A stretch of 64,000 nt of DNA from contig NZ_AUDG01000004.1 of NCBI RefSeq assembly GCF_000425345.1, positions 62,001 to 126,000 of the forward strand. The letters run 5' to 3'. The translations under genes were made by a program, and so were the position numbers. Below are positions 8,387 through 19,170 of this stretch, piece after piece. The notes below the pieces were generated by a model. That model saw only the letters and a list, made by a program, of their open reading frames with translations. It did no database searches and was not told the DNA's origin. Each line of letters begins with the position of its first letter. The first letter of the stretch is position 1. Source of the DNA: Rheinheimera baltica DSM 14885. GTDB lineage: Bacteria; Pseudomonadota; Gammaproteobacteria; Enterobacterales; Alteromonadaceae.

Positions 8387-8976
8387 CAGACGGTCCCCTC
8401 ATCATCACCAATCAATATGGTATTGTCATCGGTAAACATGTACGGCGGGATCTGTAAATTTTTCGGCGCAGGTACACTTTGAAATACCCGACCAGCCATA
8501 TCAAACTTAGAACCGTGACATGGGCAGAAGAAACCCGACGTGACGCCTTCAACCTGAGCCGCAAAGTCATCCGCGATATAGGTTGGAGAACAGCCAAGGT
8601 GAGTACAAATACCCACAGCAACAAAAATCTCAGGCTTTTTAGAACGATGGCGATTCTGGGCATACGCAGGTTGCTGCTCAATTTCAGACGCCGGGTCACG
8701 CAGTTTATCTTCATGCGTAGCCAGTTCATCCAGCATTGCTTGTGGTCGTTTAACAATCCATACCGGCTTGCCACGCCACTCAACCCGGATTAACTGACCA
8801 GGTTCAAGCTTACTGATATCCGCACTGACCGAAGCCCCAGCCTGCTTTGCCTTTTCACTTGGCATCCAGGACGCGACAAAAGGCACAGCAGCTCCGACAG
8901 CACCCACGCCCCCTACGACTGAGGTTGCAATGGTAAGGAAGCGGCGGCGACCTTGATCTACAGGCGCATTGCTCAT
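8386..8976 (-). CDS. petA: Ubiquinol-cytochrome c reductase, Rieske iron-sulfur subunit
   Basis: The Rieske protein accepts the first electron from ubiquinol through its 2Fe-2S cluster. The N terminus has a twin-arginine-type RRRFLTIATS followed by one hydrophobic helix that stays as a membrane anchor. The cluster ligands are in CTHLGC and CPCHGS, spaced as in bc1 Rieske proteins. At 196 residues the size is normal. It is the first gene of petA-petB-petC and its stop overlaps the petB start. Confidence 0.97.
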   Translation of the reverse strand: MSNAPVDQGRRRFLTIATSVVGGVGAVGAAVPFVASWMPSEKAKQAGASVSADISKLEPGQLIRVEWRGKPVWIVKRPQAMLDELATHEDKLRDPASEIEQQPAYAQNRHRSKKPEIFVAVGICTHLGCSPTYIADDFAAQVEGVTSGFFCPCHGSKFDMAGRVFQSVPAPKNLQIPPYMFTDDNTILIGDDEGTV

Positions 8977-9190
8977 CCACTCATCTCCACGTTAACGCTT
9001 AAACATAATTTAAGCGGCTGAATTTCAGCAATTATTATAAATCGAAAAATATCGCCGATCATAATGAAAAGCCCTGCTTTACACAAGGATTAAGGCAAAC
9101 TGAATCGGTATTAAGTTATCTCATACACTTTAATTACGTAACGCAACCGCTACTAGACTCGATGAAGTAGCTAGAGTCGAAGTAAAAAAA
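8977..9190 (-). promoter_or_regulatory. petABC upstream region with candidate promoter
   Basis: This AT-rich stretch between petA and the rpsI terminator holds no gene that I can recognise. On the minus strand a TATAAT lies at 9039-9034, about 60 bases before the petA ATG, without a convincing -35. It is the only place for the petABC promoter. A small hairpin-like GCCCTGC element near 9070 is unexplained. Confidence 0.4.
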
Positions 9191-9213
9191 AACCCGACAA
9201 CGAGTGTCGGGTT
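9191..9213 (-). terminator. Rho-independent terminator of rplM-rpsI
   Basis: On the minus strand AACCCGACA-CTCGT-TGTCGGGTT forms a nine-pair stem followed by a run of seven further T residues. It lies about 20 bases past the rpsI stop, a textbook intrinsic terminator. Confidence 0.93.
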
Positions 9214-9233
9214 TCTGTACTGTAATAAAACGA

Positions 9234-9626
9234 TTAACGTTTTGAGTACTGTGGACGTTTACGTGCTTTACGCAGACCCACTTTCTTACGTTCAACTTGA
9301 CGAGCGTCACGAGTAACGAAGCCTGCTTTACGCAGTGCAGGACGCAATGACTCATCGAATTCCATCAGTGCACGGGTAATACCGTGACGGATAGCACCCG
9401 CTTGACCGCTGATACCACCACCTTTAACAGTGATGTACAGGTCGAATTTCTCAACCATATCAACCAATTCTAATGGTTGCTTAACGATCATACAGGCAGT
9501 CTCGCGACCGAAGTACTCAGTTAACGCGCGCTGATTAACAACGATGTTACCTGAACCTGCTTTTAAGAAAACGCGGGCCGTTGAGCTTTTACGACGACCA
9601 GTTCCGTAATATTGATTCTGTGCCAT
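9234..9626 (-). CDS. rpsI: 30S ribosomal protein S9
   Basis: S9 is a small-subunit head protein whose C-terminal tail reaches the P-site tRNA. The 130-residue sequence begins [20 protein letters not shown] and ends in the conserved basic tail [12 protein letters not shown], whose terminal Lys-Arg contacts tRNA. It follows rplM by 12 bases in the standard rplM-rpsI operon. Identification is certain. Confidence 0.99.
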   Translation of the reverse strand: MAQNQYYGTGRRKSSTARVFLKAGSGNIVVNQRALTEYFGRETACMIVKQPLELVDMVEKFDLYITVKGGGISGQAGAIRHGITRALMEFDESLRPALRKAGFVTRDARQVERKKVGLRKARKRPQYSKR

Positions 9627-9638
9627 GTTATGCTCCGA

Positions 9639-10067
9639 TTAAATATCTAATACTTGCGGTTGCTGAGCAGCATGCTGATGCTCGGCGCCGGCGTAAACTT
9701 TCAACTTACGGAACATAGCGCGGCCCAGTGGACCTTTTGGTAACATACCTTTAATGGCAAGTTCCAAAACCATCTCAGGTTTTTTCGCGATCAATTTCTC
9801 AAAGCTGATTTCCTTAATGCCGCCAGGGAAGCCAGTGTGAGAATAATACATTTTGTTCTGTGCTTTGTTACCAGTTACAGCCACTTTTTCAGCATTAATA
9901 ACGATGATGTAATCACCGGTATCAACGTGTGGAGTGTACTCTGGTTTGTGCTTGCCACGTAAACGGGCAGCAATTTCTGTTGAGATACGTCCCAGCGTCT
10001 TACCTGTCGCATCAACAACGAACCAGTCGCGTGTTACGCTTTCTGGCTTAGCAGTAAAAGTTTTCAT
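9639..10067 (-). CDS. rplM: 50S ribosomal protein L13
   Basis: L13 is an early-assembly large-subunit protein. I chose the ATG giving [20 protein letters not shown], which makes a 142-residue protein exactly as long as E. coli L13. The frame stays open 20 codons further upstream but that extension is not conserved. The conserved segments [20 protein letters not shown] and [20 protein letters not shown] are present. It is the first gene of the rplM-rpsI operon. Confidence 0.98.
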   Translation of the reverse strand: MKTFTAKPESVTRDWFVVDATGKTLGRISTEIAARLRGKHKPEYTPHVDTGDYIIVINAEKVAVTGNKAQNKMYYSHTGFPGGIKEISFEKLIAKKPEMVLELAIKGMLPKGPLGRAMFRKLKVYAGAEHQHAAQQPQVLDI

Positions 10068-10272
10068 TCTTTCAATCCAAAAAAATAACTTAGTTACACC
10101 TGACACAGTGCAGGGCTGATGCATCATGTGTCGTTAGCGTACCCCTTCGAGTACAAAACCACCGGGCTAACGGCAGTATTTAGGCTGTAACGTAGGCCGG
10201 GCGCGGATTATATATTAACCAACTTTAAAAATCAGCATTCTGTTGTAAATTTTCGACGTAATTTGCAAAAAA
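10068..10272 (-). promoter_or_regulatory. rplM-rpsI promoter and leader
   Basis: This 205-base stretch between zapE and rplM has no gene. Reading the minus strand, TATAAT (10212-10207) is followed by a GC-rich CCGCGCCC stretch, typical of stringently controlled ribosomal promoters. It leaves a leader of about 130 bases before the ATG. In E. coli L13 regulates its own mRNA through a leader; whether this one does is not shown by the sequence. Confidence 0.5.
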
Positions 10273-11364
10273 TTACGGGATATGCGGCTTAGCCAAGTAT
10301 TCACGGGATTGCATCTCTTGTAGTCTACTAATGCAGCGCTTAAATTCAAATGACAGAATACCATCTGAGTAAAGCTGCTCTAAGGCAACTTCGGCTGAGA
10401 TGATCAAGGTAACATTGCGCTCATAAAATTCATCTACCAGGGCGATAAAACGCCGGGCAACATCGTCATTCTGACGTCCCATAAGTTTAACCCCTGATAG
10501 CAATACCGTATTGTAGCAGCGGCTTAACTCCATGTAATCATATTGACTACGGGCTGTTTCACACAACTGAGTAAACTCAAACCATACAACACCGTCAGCT
10601 TCAAAACGTGCATGCAACTTACGATTTACCACATCAATTTGGGCATCTTGCTGACGAGGTTCAACTGACAAGGCATTAAAATACTCGAGTAAATTTTTTT
10701 CTGCTGGTTCGTCTAGCGGAAAATGATAAATCTCCGCCTTTTCTAGTGTCCGTAATCGGTAATCAATACCACTATCTACGTTCACTATTGAACAATACTG
10801 CTTTATTGCAGCAATGGCAGGCAAAAAGCGCGCTCGCTGCAAACCATTCCGGTATAAACCATCGGGCTCAATATTCGACGTTGCGACTAATGTCATACCT
10901 CGGGCAAAGAGTGCCTGCATCAAGGTGCCCAGAATCATGGCATCAGTAATATCTGACACAAAGAACTCATCAAAACACAGGATGTCAGTTTCTTGTTTAA
11001 ATATGTCAGCCACTTTTTCCAGTGGTGAACTGACACCTTTGAGTAGTTTAAGCTCTTCATGAACCCGATGCATAAACCGGTGAAAATGAATACGTAACTT
11101 GCGCTCCCCTGGCAGACACTCGTAAAATGTATCTACCAGATAGGTTTTGCCACGGCCAACACCACCCCAAAAATACAATCCCATTAATGGCTGAGGCTTG
11201 AGCTTTTCGCCGCGTAAACGCTGCCATAACGACAGTTGCTGTGGCTTTTGTTTGATATAATCGTTAAACAGGCGTTGCAGCTGCAAAACCGCAAACTCTT
11301 GTGCAGCGTCATGCTGAAAATCATCCCGCGTTAAGTCTTGCTGGTATTTTTGTAGTGGCGTCAT
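10273..11364 (-). CDS. zapE: Cell division AFG1-like ATPase ZapE
   Basis: ZapE is an AFG1-family P-loop ATPase that interacts with the FtsZ ring and is needed under stress in E. coli. The Walker A motif is GGVGRGKT, Walker B is ILCFDEFFVSD, and an arginine-finger segment lies in NGLQRARFLPAI. The C-terminal RCISRLQEMQSREYL is conserved. I prefer the ATG giving MTPLQKYQQDLTRDD (363 residues), which matches the family length; the frame is open 23 codons further upstream. It is divergent from zapG, with a presumed promoter region at 11365-11490. Confidence 0.94.
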   Translation of the reverse strand: MTPLQKYQQDLTRDDFQHDAAQEFAVLQLQRLFNDYIKQKPQQLSLWQRLRGEKLKPQPLMGLYFWGGVGRGKTYLVDTFYECLPGERKLRIHFHRFMHRVHEELKLLKGVSSPLEKVADIFKQETDILCFDEFFVSDITDAMILGTLMQALFARGMTLVATSNIEPDGLYRNGLQRARFLPAIAAIKQYCSIVNVDSGIDYRLRTLEKAEIYHFPLDEPAEKNLLEYFNALSVEPRQQDAQIDVVNRKLHARFEADGVVWFEFTQLCETARSQYDYMELSRCYNTVLLSGVKLMGRQNDDVARRFIALVDEFYERNVTLIISAEVALEQLYSDGILSFEFKRCISRLQEMQSREYLAKPHIP

Positions 11365-11490
11365 GGGTATCTTACTTGAAAGCGACAGAGTTAAGCCCTT
11401 AATATCAGCAATAATAGTAACATGCCTTACCACTCTGGATAAGAAGTTAGGTTACACTATCTATAGATATTACCCCCCGCAGGAGTTGTT

Positions 11491-11940
11491 ATGGAATATA
11501 TGTACGCCGCAGCATGGCTTGGAGCAGGTTTAGTTATTGGGGGCATTATCGCCCGGCTGATCACCTTAAAGCAATTCGATAAGCATAAGTTGCAAACAGA
11601 ACTTGATGAAAGTCAGGCCCAGTTGGCACAGTATCGGCAAGATGTGTCTACACATTTGGAAACTACCAACCAGTTAATGACACAGCTGCAGGATAATTAT
11701 GCACGTATTGCACGGCATATTGCTGACTCTAAAATGCAACTGGTTGAACGGCCAACAGATTCTGTAAACCAAGAAATCAATTATTTGTCTGGCGATACCG
11801 CAGCCCACATTCGCCAATCTCTACATCAAATTGATGAAAAACGTCGTGTCTATTCTGCGGCGGAACAGCAACCGCGGGACTACTCGGGTGAAGCTAGTGG
11901 CTTAATTAAAGTTAAACAGAATACGAAAACCACAGAATAA
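11491..11940 (+). CDS. zapG: DUF1043 envelope/division protein ZapG (YhcB)
   Basis: This 149-residue protein has one N-terminal membrane helix (AAAWLGAGLVIGGIIARLI) followed by a long charged coiled coil, as in YhcB. In E. coli the protein links cell division with envelope synthesis. GGAG precedes the ATG. It sits between zapE and degQ exactly as in many gammaproteobacteria, which supports the name. The tail after residue 125 is low-complexity and not informative. Confidence 0.9.
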   Translation: MEYMYAAAWLGAGLVIGGIIARLITLKQFDKHKLQTELDESQAQLAQYRQDVSTHLETTNQLMTQLQDNYARIARHIADSKMQLVERPTDSVNQEINYLSGDTAAHIRQSLHQIDEKRRVYSAAEQQPRDYSGEASGLIKVKQNTKTTE

Positions 11941-12027
11941 TTTGTTACACAATCTAAAATTATTGGCTGAACTTTTTCTATTTTTCAGCGCTCTTAGTCG
12001 CAACTTGTAAGAGGAGACTATGACGCT

Positions 12028-13380
12028 ATGAATAAAAAATTGTCATTGCTTGGTGCTGCTGTAGCCGCCAGTTTGTTGTTGACAAACCCCGCTCCGGCAG
12101 AAGCAAAAATCCCATTTTTTTCTGGTGAACAGGAAATACCTACTTTAGCTCCCATGTTGGAGCAAACTACACCGGCAATTGTACATATATCGGTTGCCGG
12201 CAATCGTGAAGTTCGACAACGCTTACCTGAAGCTTTTCGCCATTTCTTTGGTCAACGTGGATCAAATGAATACAAGGAGGAGCGCCCGTTTAAGGGGCTT
12301 GGCTCAGGCGTAATTATTGATGCAGAAAAAGGCTATATCGTTACCAACAACCATGTAATTCAAGATGCTGATGAAATTGAAGTCAGGCTGAAAGATGGCA
12401 GAACATTTAGCGCGAAAAAACTAGGAGCCGACCCAGAAACTGATATCGCATTGCTCCAAATTGAGGCGAAGAAATTAGTCCAAATTACTTTGGCTGACTC
12501 TGACAAAACCCGCGTAGGCGATTTCGCTGTTGCCATTGGCAACCCGTTTGGATTAGAACAAACTGTAACATCCGGCATCATTAGTGCTCTAGGACGCGGT
12601 GGCTTAGGTATTGAAGGCTTTGAAGACTTTATACAGACGGATGCAGCCATTAACAGCGGCAACTCTGGTGGCGCTTTGGTCAACCTAAGAGGTGAGCTTA
12701 TTGGTATCAATACCGCGATTCTGGGGCCTAACGGCGGTAATATTGGTATTGGTTTTGCGATACCGGCTAACATGATGAAAAACCTGGTAGACCAAATTAT
12801 TGAGCATGGCGAGATTCGACGCGGTAGTTTGGGTATTCGTGGACAGGATGTTACGTCGGATTTAACAGAAGCAATGAATCTCAAAGTGAGCAGAGGTGCT
12901 TTTGTTAATGAAGTCATGCCTGACAGTGCTGCTGCCGAGGGGGGCTTGGAATCCGGTGATGTCATCATTAGCATGAATGGCAATAAAATCAATTCTTTCT
13001 TAGAGTTACGTGCCAAAGTAGGCACACTGGGCGCGGGCCGGGAAGCAAAGTTTGGCATTCTGCGCGAAGGTAAAGAGCGAACAATTACCGTTAAACTTAA
13101 GGAAGTGTCTACCAGTCAGGTAGCTGCCAGCCAGATGCATCCTATGCTTGATGGTGCAGAGCTTTCTAACGCAGAAGGCGGCGGAGTAAAAATTGACAGC
13201 ATTGCTAACAATACCGCAGCTGAGCAAATAGGCTTACAAGCAAACGATGTGATAGTAGGCGTTAATCGACAGCGGATAGCCAATTTGGCAAAGCTTCGCA
13301 AAATGCTAGACAATCGCAGCGGAGTCGCTGCCTTAAATATCCGACGAGGCAACACTAATTTGTATGTGTTAATTCGCTGA
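12028..13380 (+). CDS. degQ: Periplasmic serine protease DegQ/DegP
   Basis: DegQ is a periplasmic quality-control protease and chaperone. A signal peptide ends near residue 26 (PAPAEA). The trypsin-like domain has the triad His in TNNHVIQDA, Asp in PETDIALLQ and Ser in NSGNSGGALVN. Two PDZ domains follow (from about residues 260 and 365), with the first ligand loop RGSLGIRGQDV. At 450 residues it is normal size. The order zapG-degQ-degS supports degQ over degP. A ribosome site GAGGAG precedes a possible ATG slightly upstream; I kept the ATG that starts the signal peptide. A strong hairpin separates it from degS. Confidence 0.95.
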   Translation: MNKKLSLLGAAVAASLLLTNPAPAEAKIPFFSGEQEIPTLAPMLEQTTPAIVHISVAGNREVRQRLPEAFRHFFGQRGSNEYKEERPFKGLGSGVIIDAEKGYIVTNNHVIQDADEIEVRLKDGRTFSAKKLGADPETDIALLQIEAKKLVQITLADSDKTRVGDFAVAIGNPFGLEQTVTSGIISALGRGGLGIEGFEDFIQTDAAINSGNSGGALVNLRGELIGINTAILGPNGGNIGIGFAIPANMMKNLVDQIIEHGEIRRGSLGIRGQDVTSDLTEAMNLKVSRGAFVNEVMPDSAAAEGGLESGDVIISMNGNKINSFLELRAKVGTLGAGREAKFGILREGKERTITVKLKEVSTSQVAASQMHPMLDGAELSNAEGGGVKIDSIANNTAAEQIGLQANDVIVGVNRQRIANLAKLRKMLDNRSGVAALNIRRGNTNLYVLIR

Positions 13381-13388
13381 TAGCTAAG

Positions 13389-13421
13389 GTTTAAGCAGTA
13401 GCCAACGGCTACTGCTTAAAC
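13389..13421 (+). terminator. Hairpin between degQ and degS
   Basis: GTTTAAGCAGTAGCC and GGCTACTGCTTAAAC make a perfect 15-pair stem with an AAC loop. There is no long T tract afterwards (GATATTAAT), so it may act as a partial terminator or mRNA-stability element that makes degS expression differ from degQ. Confidence 0.7.
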
Positions 13422-13473
13422 GATATTAATGCTATGCTAGCGTTACCTAAACATTGCTGAAACCTCATAACCC

Positions 13474-14556
13474 GTGACCAAATTCTTGTTCTTTCTGCTT
13501 AAAAGCATTGTCTATGGGCTTGCATTAGCCTTTATTCTGATGCTTTTTTTCCCATCGATGAATCAACTATCCACACTCCTTTTTGGCCGGGCTGATTCTG
13601 CAGAAGAACAGCACGCTGTAACCTATGCCAAAGCTGTACGTCGAGCTGCCCCTGCGGTAGTAAATGTTTACACACGTAGTACTTTGGTCGATCCGCGTTC
13701 ATTACGGCCACGCACCATTGAGCGGCAAGAGCTGGGTTCAGGGGTCATTATGAGCGCGCAAGGATACATTCTTACAAATTATCACGTCGTTAACGGCGCT
13801 GACTATATAGAAGTGGCGTTGCAGGATGGTCGTACGCTTGAAGCCGTCTTAATTGGTCAGGATGAATTAACCGATTTAGCCGTACTGTATGTGCAGGCAG
13901 AGAATTTACCGGTAATACCGCAGCAACCCGAACTAGAGTCGCAAGTAGGTGATGTAGTACTTGCTATTGGCAATCCGTTGAATCTGGGCCAGACCATTAC
14001 CCAGGGTATTATTAGTGCAAACGGTAATACCGGTTTAAGTTCGCGCGGTTATATCGATTTTATGCGTATGGATGCCGCCATCAACCGCGGCAATTCTGGC
14101 GGCGCCCTGGTCAATAGCAATGGTACATTAGTAGGCATTAACGCAGCAGCGTTTCAGTTAGAGAATCAGGATATACAAGGTATATTTTTTGCCATTCCTT
14201 ACCAGTTAGCGCTAAATGTGATGAACAAACTGATTAAACATGGCCGGGTAACCCGCAGCCATCTTGGCGTTTCTGGTGATGCTGTAGTAAATGCTGCTGG
14301 CGATAGATTAATTTCCTCAGGACAACAACTCTATGGTCTTAGCATAACTGGAATTAATACCCATGGCCCTGCAGCTGAAGCAGGGTTACAAGTAGGGGAT
14401 ATTCTGCTAGAAATTGATGGTCAACACTTCAATAGCGTACCACAAGCATTAAACATGATTGCCGAAACCGCACCAAATACCAATCTTGCGTTAACGATAA
14501 ATCGCAATGGCCAACAACTGACTGTGAATGCAATAACGCGAGAATTAAGGCGATAA
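13474..14556 (+). CDS. degS: Site-1 protease DegS, sigma-E pathway
   Basis: DegS senses unfolded outer-membrane proteins and makes the first cut in anti-sigma factor RseA. It has an N-terminal membrane anchor (FLFFLLKSIVYGLALAFILM), one protease domain with His in LTNYHVVNGA, Asp in ELTDLAVLY and Ser in NRGNSGGALVN, and a single PDZ domain, as expected. Translation starts at GTG; no in-frame ATG precedes the anchor. The 360-residue length and position after degQ fit. Confidence 0.95.
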   Translation: MTKFLFFLLKSIVYGLALAFILMLFFPSMNQLSTLLFGRADSAEEQHAVTYAKAVRRAAPAVVNVYTRSTLVDPRSLRPRTIERQELGSGVIMSAQGYILTNYHVVNGADYIEVALQDGRTLEAVLIGQDELTDLAVLYVQAENLPVIPQQPELESQVGDVVLAIGNPLNLGQTITQGIISANGNTGLSSRGYIDFMRMDAAINRGNSGGALVNSNGTLVGINAAAFQLENQDIQGIFFAIPYQLALNVMNKLIKHGRVTRSHLGVSGDAVVNAAGDRLISSGQQLYGLSITGINTHGPAAEAGLQVGDILLEIDGQHFNSVPQALNMIAETAPNTNLALTINRNGQQLTVNAITRELRR

Positions 14557-14558
14557 AA

Positions 14559-15830
<1,272 letters not shown>

Positions 15831-15833
15831 TTA

Positions 15834-16091
15834 CTACATCGGAGGATTGAGGAGTTTTTCTCTACGCCATTGTTCAGGCGTAAAGGTCTTAATGCTGACG
15901 GCGTGGATAGAGCCATCTGCAATTGCCGACATAAGCGGCGCATATACCATTTGTTGTTGCTTGACACGGCTGACATCAGCAAAGCAGGTGCCCACTGCCG
16001 TAACGGCATAGTGTGACCCTTCTGCGCTGACCCTGACTTCAGTCAGTTGCAATTGCTCAGACAGCAATTGCTCTATTTGCTTGATATCCAA
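15834..16091 (-). CDS. ibaG: BolA-family protein IbaG
   Basis: IbaG is a BolA-like partner of monothiol glutaredoxin involved in iron-sulfur handling and acid stress. The 85-residue sequence ends its core in VSIKTFTPEQWRREK, typical of the IbaG (YrbA) branch, and holds a cysteine and histidine suitable for cluster binding (EGSHYAVTAVGTCF). It lies between mlaB and murA as in E. coli. Confidence 0.93.
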   Translation of the reverse strand: MDIKQIEQLLSEQLQLTEVRVSAEGSHYAVTAVGTCFADVSRVKQQQMVYAPLMSAIADGSIHAVSIKTFTPEQWRREKLLNPPM

Positions 16092-16100
16092 TATAAAACC

Positions 16101-16394
16101 TTAATCACTAATAGGTAAGAGTGGACGCACGGCTGTAACATCTGCTAGTGATAGCAACTGCTTCGGCACATTAGACAACACTATTGATGTACCCTTTTCT
16201 TTCGCTTTAGACAGCTGATGTAATAGCCAGGCTAATCCTGCAGTGTCTATATTTTCCAACGCAGCAAAGTCGAACGTTACCGCAGTTGACGCGTTATTTA
16301 ACAACATAAAGGGTGAATACTGCATTAACGTATCACGATTTAATACACCGGTAAAATGCAAAACATCACCTTGTTGTTGAATCTTCAGTGTCAC
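16101..16394 (-). CDS. mlaB: MlaB, STAS-domain subunit of the phospholipid transporter
   Basis: MlaB is the cytoplasmic STAS-domain protein that binds and stabilises the MlaF ATPase. The 97-residue protein has the STAS pattern TFDFAALENIDTAGLAWLLH, where the conserved threonine/serine turn before AGLAWL is present. It overlaps the mlaC end by four bases, showing coupling. STAS proteins diverge rapidly, so the context carries most of the identification. Confidence 0.9.
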   Translation of the reverse strand: MTLKIQQQGDVLHFTGVLNRDTLMQYSPFMLLNNASTAVTFDFAALENIDTAGLAWLLHQLSKAKEKGTSIVLSNVPKQLLSLADVTAVRPLLPISD

Positions 16395-17044
16395 TTTGCT
16401 TCTGCCTTGGTGATGGGTGCCTTGGCTTTTTCCTGTAATAACAACGTGACGCTGTTTAGTCCTTGCTGGCGAATAAGGTTACCCAGCTCGGCTCTTTTAC
16501 TGTCTAATAAAGATATTCCTTCAGCAACCATATCGAATACCTGCCAACTTTCAGAGTCTTTTGCACGGCGCAGTTTAAAGTCAATATTGATATCAGGTTT
16601 ACCTGGGTCAATAACCCGGGTTTTAACAACAATGATTTTTTGTTCTTCAATGCCACCTAACGCAGGCTCAATAATCACTTTCTGGTCGCGGTACTGGGTA
16701 AAAACGCCAGCATAGGTCGCCACCATATAATTTTGAAACGCATCAACAAACGCCAGGATGTCCTCACGCGGCGTCTTTCTCAAATCGGCGCTAGTACCAA
16801 TAACCCTTAAAGCAGCGTATCGACTATCGATGTAAGGCACCAATTCTTCATTAACGATAACCCGCAAGACTTCTGGGTCGGCTGCGATATCTTGCTGTTG
16901 CCTGGCAATGCGGCTAAAGGTGTTATCTGCCAGCACCTCCATCATCTTGTATGGGTCGCTGTATGTTGGTGTATCAGCTCCAGCCTGGGGCATATAACTT
17001 AACGCAGCAAACACTGTCGCCAACAAATACTTATAAAATTTCAT
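16391..17044 (-). CDS. mlaC: MlaC, periplasmic phospholipid-binding shuttle
   Basis: MlaC ferries phospholipids between the outer-membrane MlaA complex and the inner-membrane MlaFEDB complex. The 217-residue protein has a signal peptide ending in QAGA near residue 23 and the family body with VDAFQNYMVATYAGVFTQYR and WQVFDMVAEGISLL. It starts two bases after the mlaD stop. The direction of net lipid flow is not decided by sequence. Confidence 0.94.
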   Translation of the reverse strand: MKFYKYLLATVFAALSYMPQAGADTPTYSDPYKMMEVLADNTFSRIARQQQDIAADPEVLRVIVNEELVPYIDSRYAALRVIGTSADLRKTPREDILAFVDAFQNYMVATYAGVFTQYRDQKVIIEPALGGIEEQKIIVVKTRVIDPGKPDINIDFKLRRAKDSESWQVFDMVAEGISLLDSKRAELGNLIRQQGLNSVTLLLQEKAKAPITKAEAK

Positions 17045-17046
17045 GA

Positions 17047-17523
17047 TTAATTCCCGCGATTAAATAAGAACTGACCAATCAGCTCTTCTAATACCAGAGC
17101 AGACTTCGTGTCTTCGATGTAGTCACCGTCTCCCAGAATTTCAACTGTCTCATCGACAAAACCTGGTTGTAAACCCAAATATTGTTCCCCCAACAAGCCT
17201 GACGTCAGAATGGCCAGTGAACTCGTTTCCGGGAAATTACTGTAATCACTGTTAATGGCAATTGTGACAACCGGAGTATAGTAAGTGGTATCAAGTTCAA
17301 TAGATGCAACCCGGCCAATAACCACGCCGCCAACTTTTACTGGAGAACGCACTTTCAAGCCACCAATATTTTCAAACTTGGCGCGAAGATTATAAGTATC
17401 ACTACTCGCCCCCATTCCACTGTTTGCTACTTTCAGCGCTAAAATGAGGAATGCGCCTAGCGCCAAAACGATAAAGCCACCAACTAAAATTTCGATTTTC
17501 CGCGTGGTCATGTTATCCACCAA
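17047..17523 (-). CDS. mlaD: MlaD, MCE-domain substrate-binding subunit
   Basis: MlaD forms a membrane-anchored hexameric ring that passes lipid between MlaE and MlaC. One N-terminal membrane helix ([19 protein letters not shown]) is followed by a single MCE domain ([20 protein letters not shown]) and the pore-loop region [14 protein letters not shown]. At 158 residues the size is typical. It overlaps the mlaE end by 11 bases. Confidence 0.95.
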   Translation of the reverse strand: MVDNMTTRKIEILVGGFIVLALGAFLILALKVANSGMGASSDTYNLRAKFENIGGLKVRSPVKVGGVVIGRVASIELDTTYYTPVVTIAINSDYSNFPETSSLAILTSGLLGEQYLGLQPGFVDETVEILGDGDYIEDTKSALVLEELIGQFLFNRGN

Positions 17524-18295
17524 ACATTATTGCAGTTAAAATAAAGTCAAAACCCAGTACAGCAAGTGATGCTGTCACTACAGTTTGCGTTGTGGCTGCA
17601 CTGATCCCTTCAGAAGTGGGCACAGCGTCATAACCTTTGTGTAAAGCAATCCAGATCACAATTAGCGCAAATACGGCGCTTTTAATGATACCGTTCAAAA
17701 CATCTTCATATAAATCAACATTTGCCTGCATTGCAGACCAATAACCACCACCGTCAACGCCAAGCCAATCAACACCCACAAGATGCCCACCTAAAATACC
17801 CACCGCGGTAAAAATTATGGCCAACAACGGTAGACTGATCACGCCAGCCCAAAAGCGCGGTGCAATTATGCGCCTGAGCGGGTCAACCGCCATCATCTCC
17901 ATGCTGGATAACTGCTCTGTTGCTTTCATCAGGCCAATTTCCGCCGTCAAAGCACTACCCGCTCTACCGGCAAACAATAAAGCTGCAACCACAGGCCCAA
18001 GCTCGCGCAACAAACTTAGTGCCACCAGAGGGCCAAGCATTTGTTCCGCACCAAACTTCACTAACACGGTATAACCCTGCAGTGCTAATACCATACCGAT
18101 AAACAAGCCTGAGACGAGTATAATGAGTAGCGACAACACCCCAATAACATAGAGTTGTTTAATTAATAGAGGAAAACCCTTACGAAAACTAGGTTTACCC
18201 AACAGCGCCCCAAATAGCATCACGCCTGCACGACCAAAACCGATAATACTGCCAATCGTCGCTGCACCAAGTTGTTGTAGTTTATCTGCAATCAC
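17513..18295 (-). CDS. mlaE: MlaE, permease subunit of the phospholipid transporter
   Basis: MlaE is the inner-membrane permease of the Mla ABC complex. The 260-residue sequence has about five to six membrane helices with the family signatures [20 protein letters not shown] and [20 protein letters not shown]. It overlaps mlaF by four bases and mlaD by 11. Confidence 0.96.
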   Translation of the reverse strand: MIADKLQQLGAATIGSIIGFGRAGVMLFGALLGKPSFRKGFPLLIKQLYVIGVLSLLIILVSGLFIGMVLALQGYTVLVKFGAEQMLGPLVALSLLRELGPVVAALLFAGRAGSALTAEIGLMKATEQLSSMEMMAVDPLRRIIAPRFWAGVISLPLLAIIFTAVGILGGHLVGVDWLGVDGGGYWSAMQANVDLYEDVLNGIIKSAVFALIVIWIALHKGYDAVPTSEGISAATTQTVVTASLAVLGFDFILTAIMFGG

Positions 18296-19095
18296 TTAGC
18301 TAACTCCATCAACTCTTCCTCGTATGGCGCCGCTTTAAAATGAAATGGAACCGCACCATCGGCTTCACCTTGCAAAAACTGTTGCACTAACGGCGACGAG
18401 CTTTGCCGCAGTTGCTCTGGTGTACCGTGACCGATCACCGTTTGCTCAGCAACTACGTAGACATAGTCAGCAATGCTCATCACTTCCGTTACATCATGTG
18501 ATACCACTACAGATGTCAGGCCTAATGCATTATTTAACGAGCGAATCAGGCGCACGATCACTCCCATAGAAATAGGGTCCTGCCCCGCAAACGGCTCGTC
18601 ATACATGATTAACTCAGGGTCAAGTGCTATCGCTCTGGCCAGTGCAGCTCTTCGGGCCATGCCACCAGACAATTCTGCGGGCATCAAATCACGTGCACCG
18701 CGCAAACCTACGGCTTCAAGTTTCATTAACACAATTAGTCTAATAAGTGATTCAGGCAGCCTGCTGTGCTCTCGTATAGGAAAAGCAACATTGTCGAACA
18801 CAGACATTTCGGTAAAAAGTGCCCCGCTTTGAAACAACATACTCATGCGCTTGCGCGCCTGATAGAGCGCACTACGGCTTAACTCCGGTATATTTTCGCC
18901 ATCAAACAGAATCTTTCCGCTGTCTGGTTTTAGCTGCCCACCTATCAGCCTTAATAACGTCGTTTTACCAATGCCACTGGGGCCCATGATGGCAGTTACT
19001 TTACCGCGGGCAAACTGCATATTCATATCACGATAAATAGTCCGTTCGCCGCGGCTGAATGTCAGTTGCTGTATATCTATTAATATCTCTGACAA
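18292..19095 (-). CDS. mlaF: MlaF, ATP-binding subunit of the phospholipid transporter
   Basis: MlaF powers the Mla transporter. Walker A is [10 protein letters not shown], the ABC signature is [15 protein letters not shown], Walker B is [15 protein letters not shown], and the switch histidine is in VVSHDV. The C-terminal extension after residue 240 matches the MlaF tail that clasps a neighbouring subunit. It is the first gene of the mla operon, with a good promoter just upstream. Confidence 0.96.
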   Translation of the reverse strand: MSEILIDIQQLTFSRGERTIYRDMNMQFARGKVTAIMGPSGIGKTTLLRLIGGQLKPDSGKILFDGENIPELSRSALYQARKRMSMLFQSGALFTEMSVFDNVAFPIREHSRLPESLIRLIVLMKLEAVGLRGARDLMPAELSGGMARRAALARAIALDPELIMYDEPFAGQDPISMGVIVRLIRSLNNALGLTSVVVSHDVTEVMSIADYVYVVAEQTVIGHGTPEQLRQSSSPLVQQFLQGEADGAVPFHFKAAPYEEELMELAK

Positions 19096-19141
19096 GTTAA
19101 CTCTCTTTGCCTATCTCAAGGCTTTTTTAAAACTGCTACGC

Positions 19142-19170
19142 AATATACATACATCTATGTATGTTTTCAA
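19142..19170 (-). promoter_or_regulatory. mla operon promoter with palindromic operator in the spacer
   Basis: On the minus strand TTGAAA (19170-19165) and TATATT (19147-19142) are separated by exactly 17 bases, a good sigma-70 promoter about 50 bases before mlaF. The spacer is occupied by the perfect palindrome ACATACAT-CT-ATGTATGT (19147-19164), so a dimeric regulator bound there should block RNA polymerase. The identity of the regulator is unknown. The remaining divergent DNA up to 19348 also has GTTAC-N8-GTAAC at 19222-19239 and long T runs, and no gene. Confidence 0.65.

Noticed and set aside
13381-13473. degQ-degS hairpin as a separate small RNA gene
   Set aside because: A single perfect stem without promoter is better explained as a 3' end or stability element.
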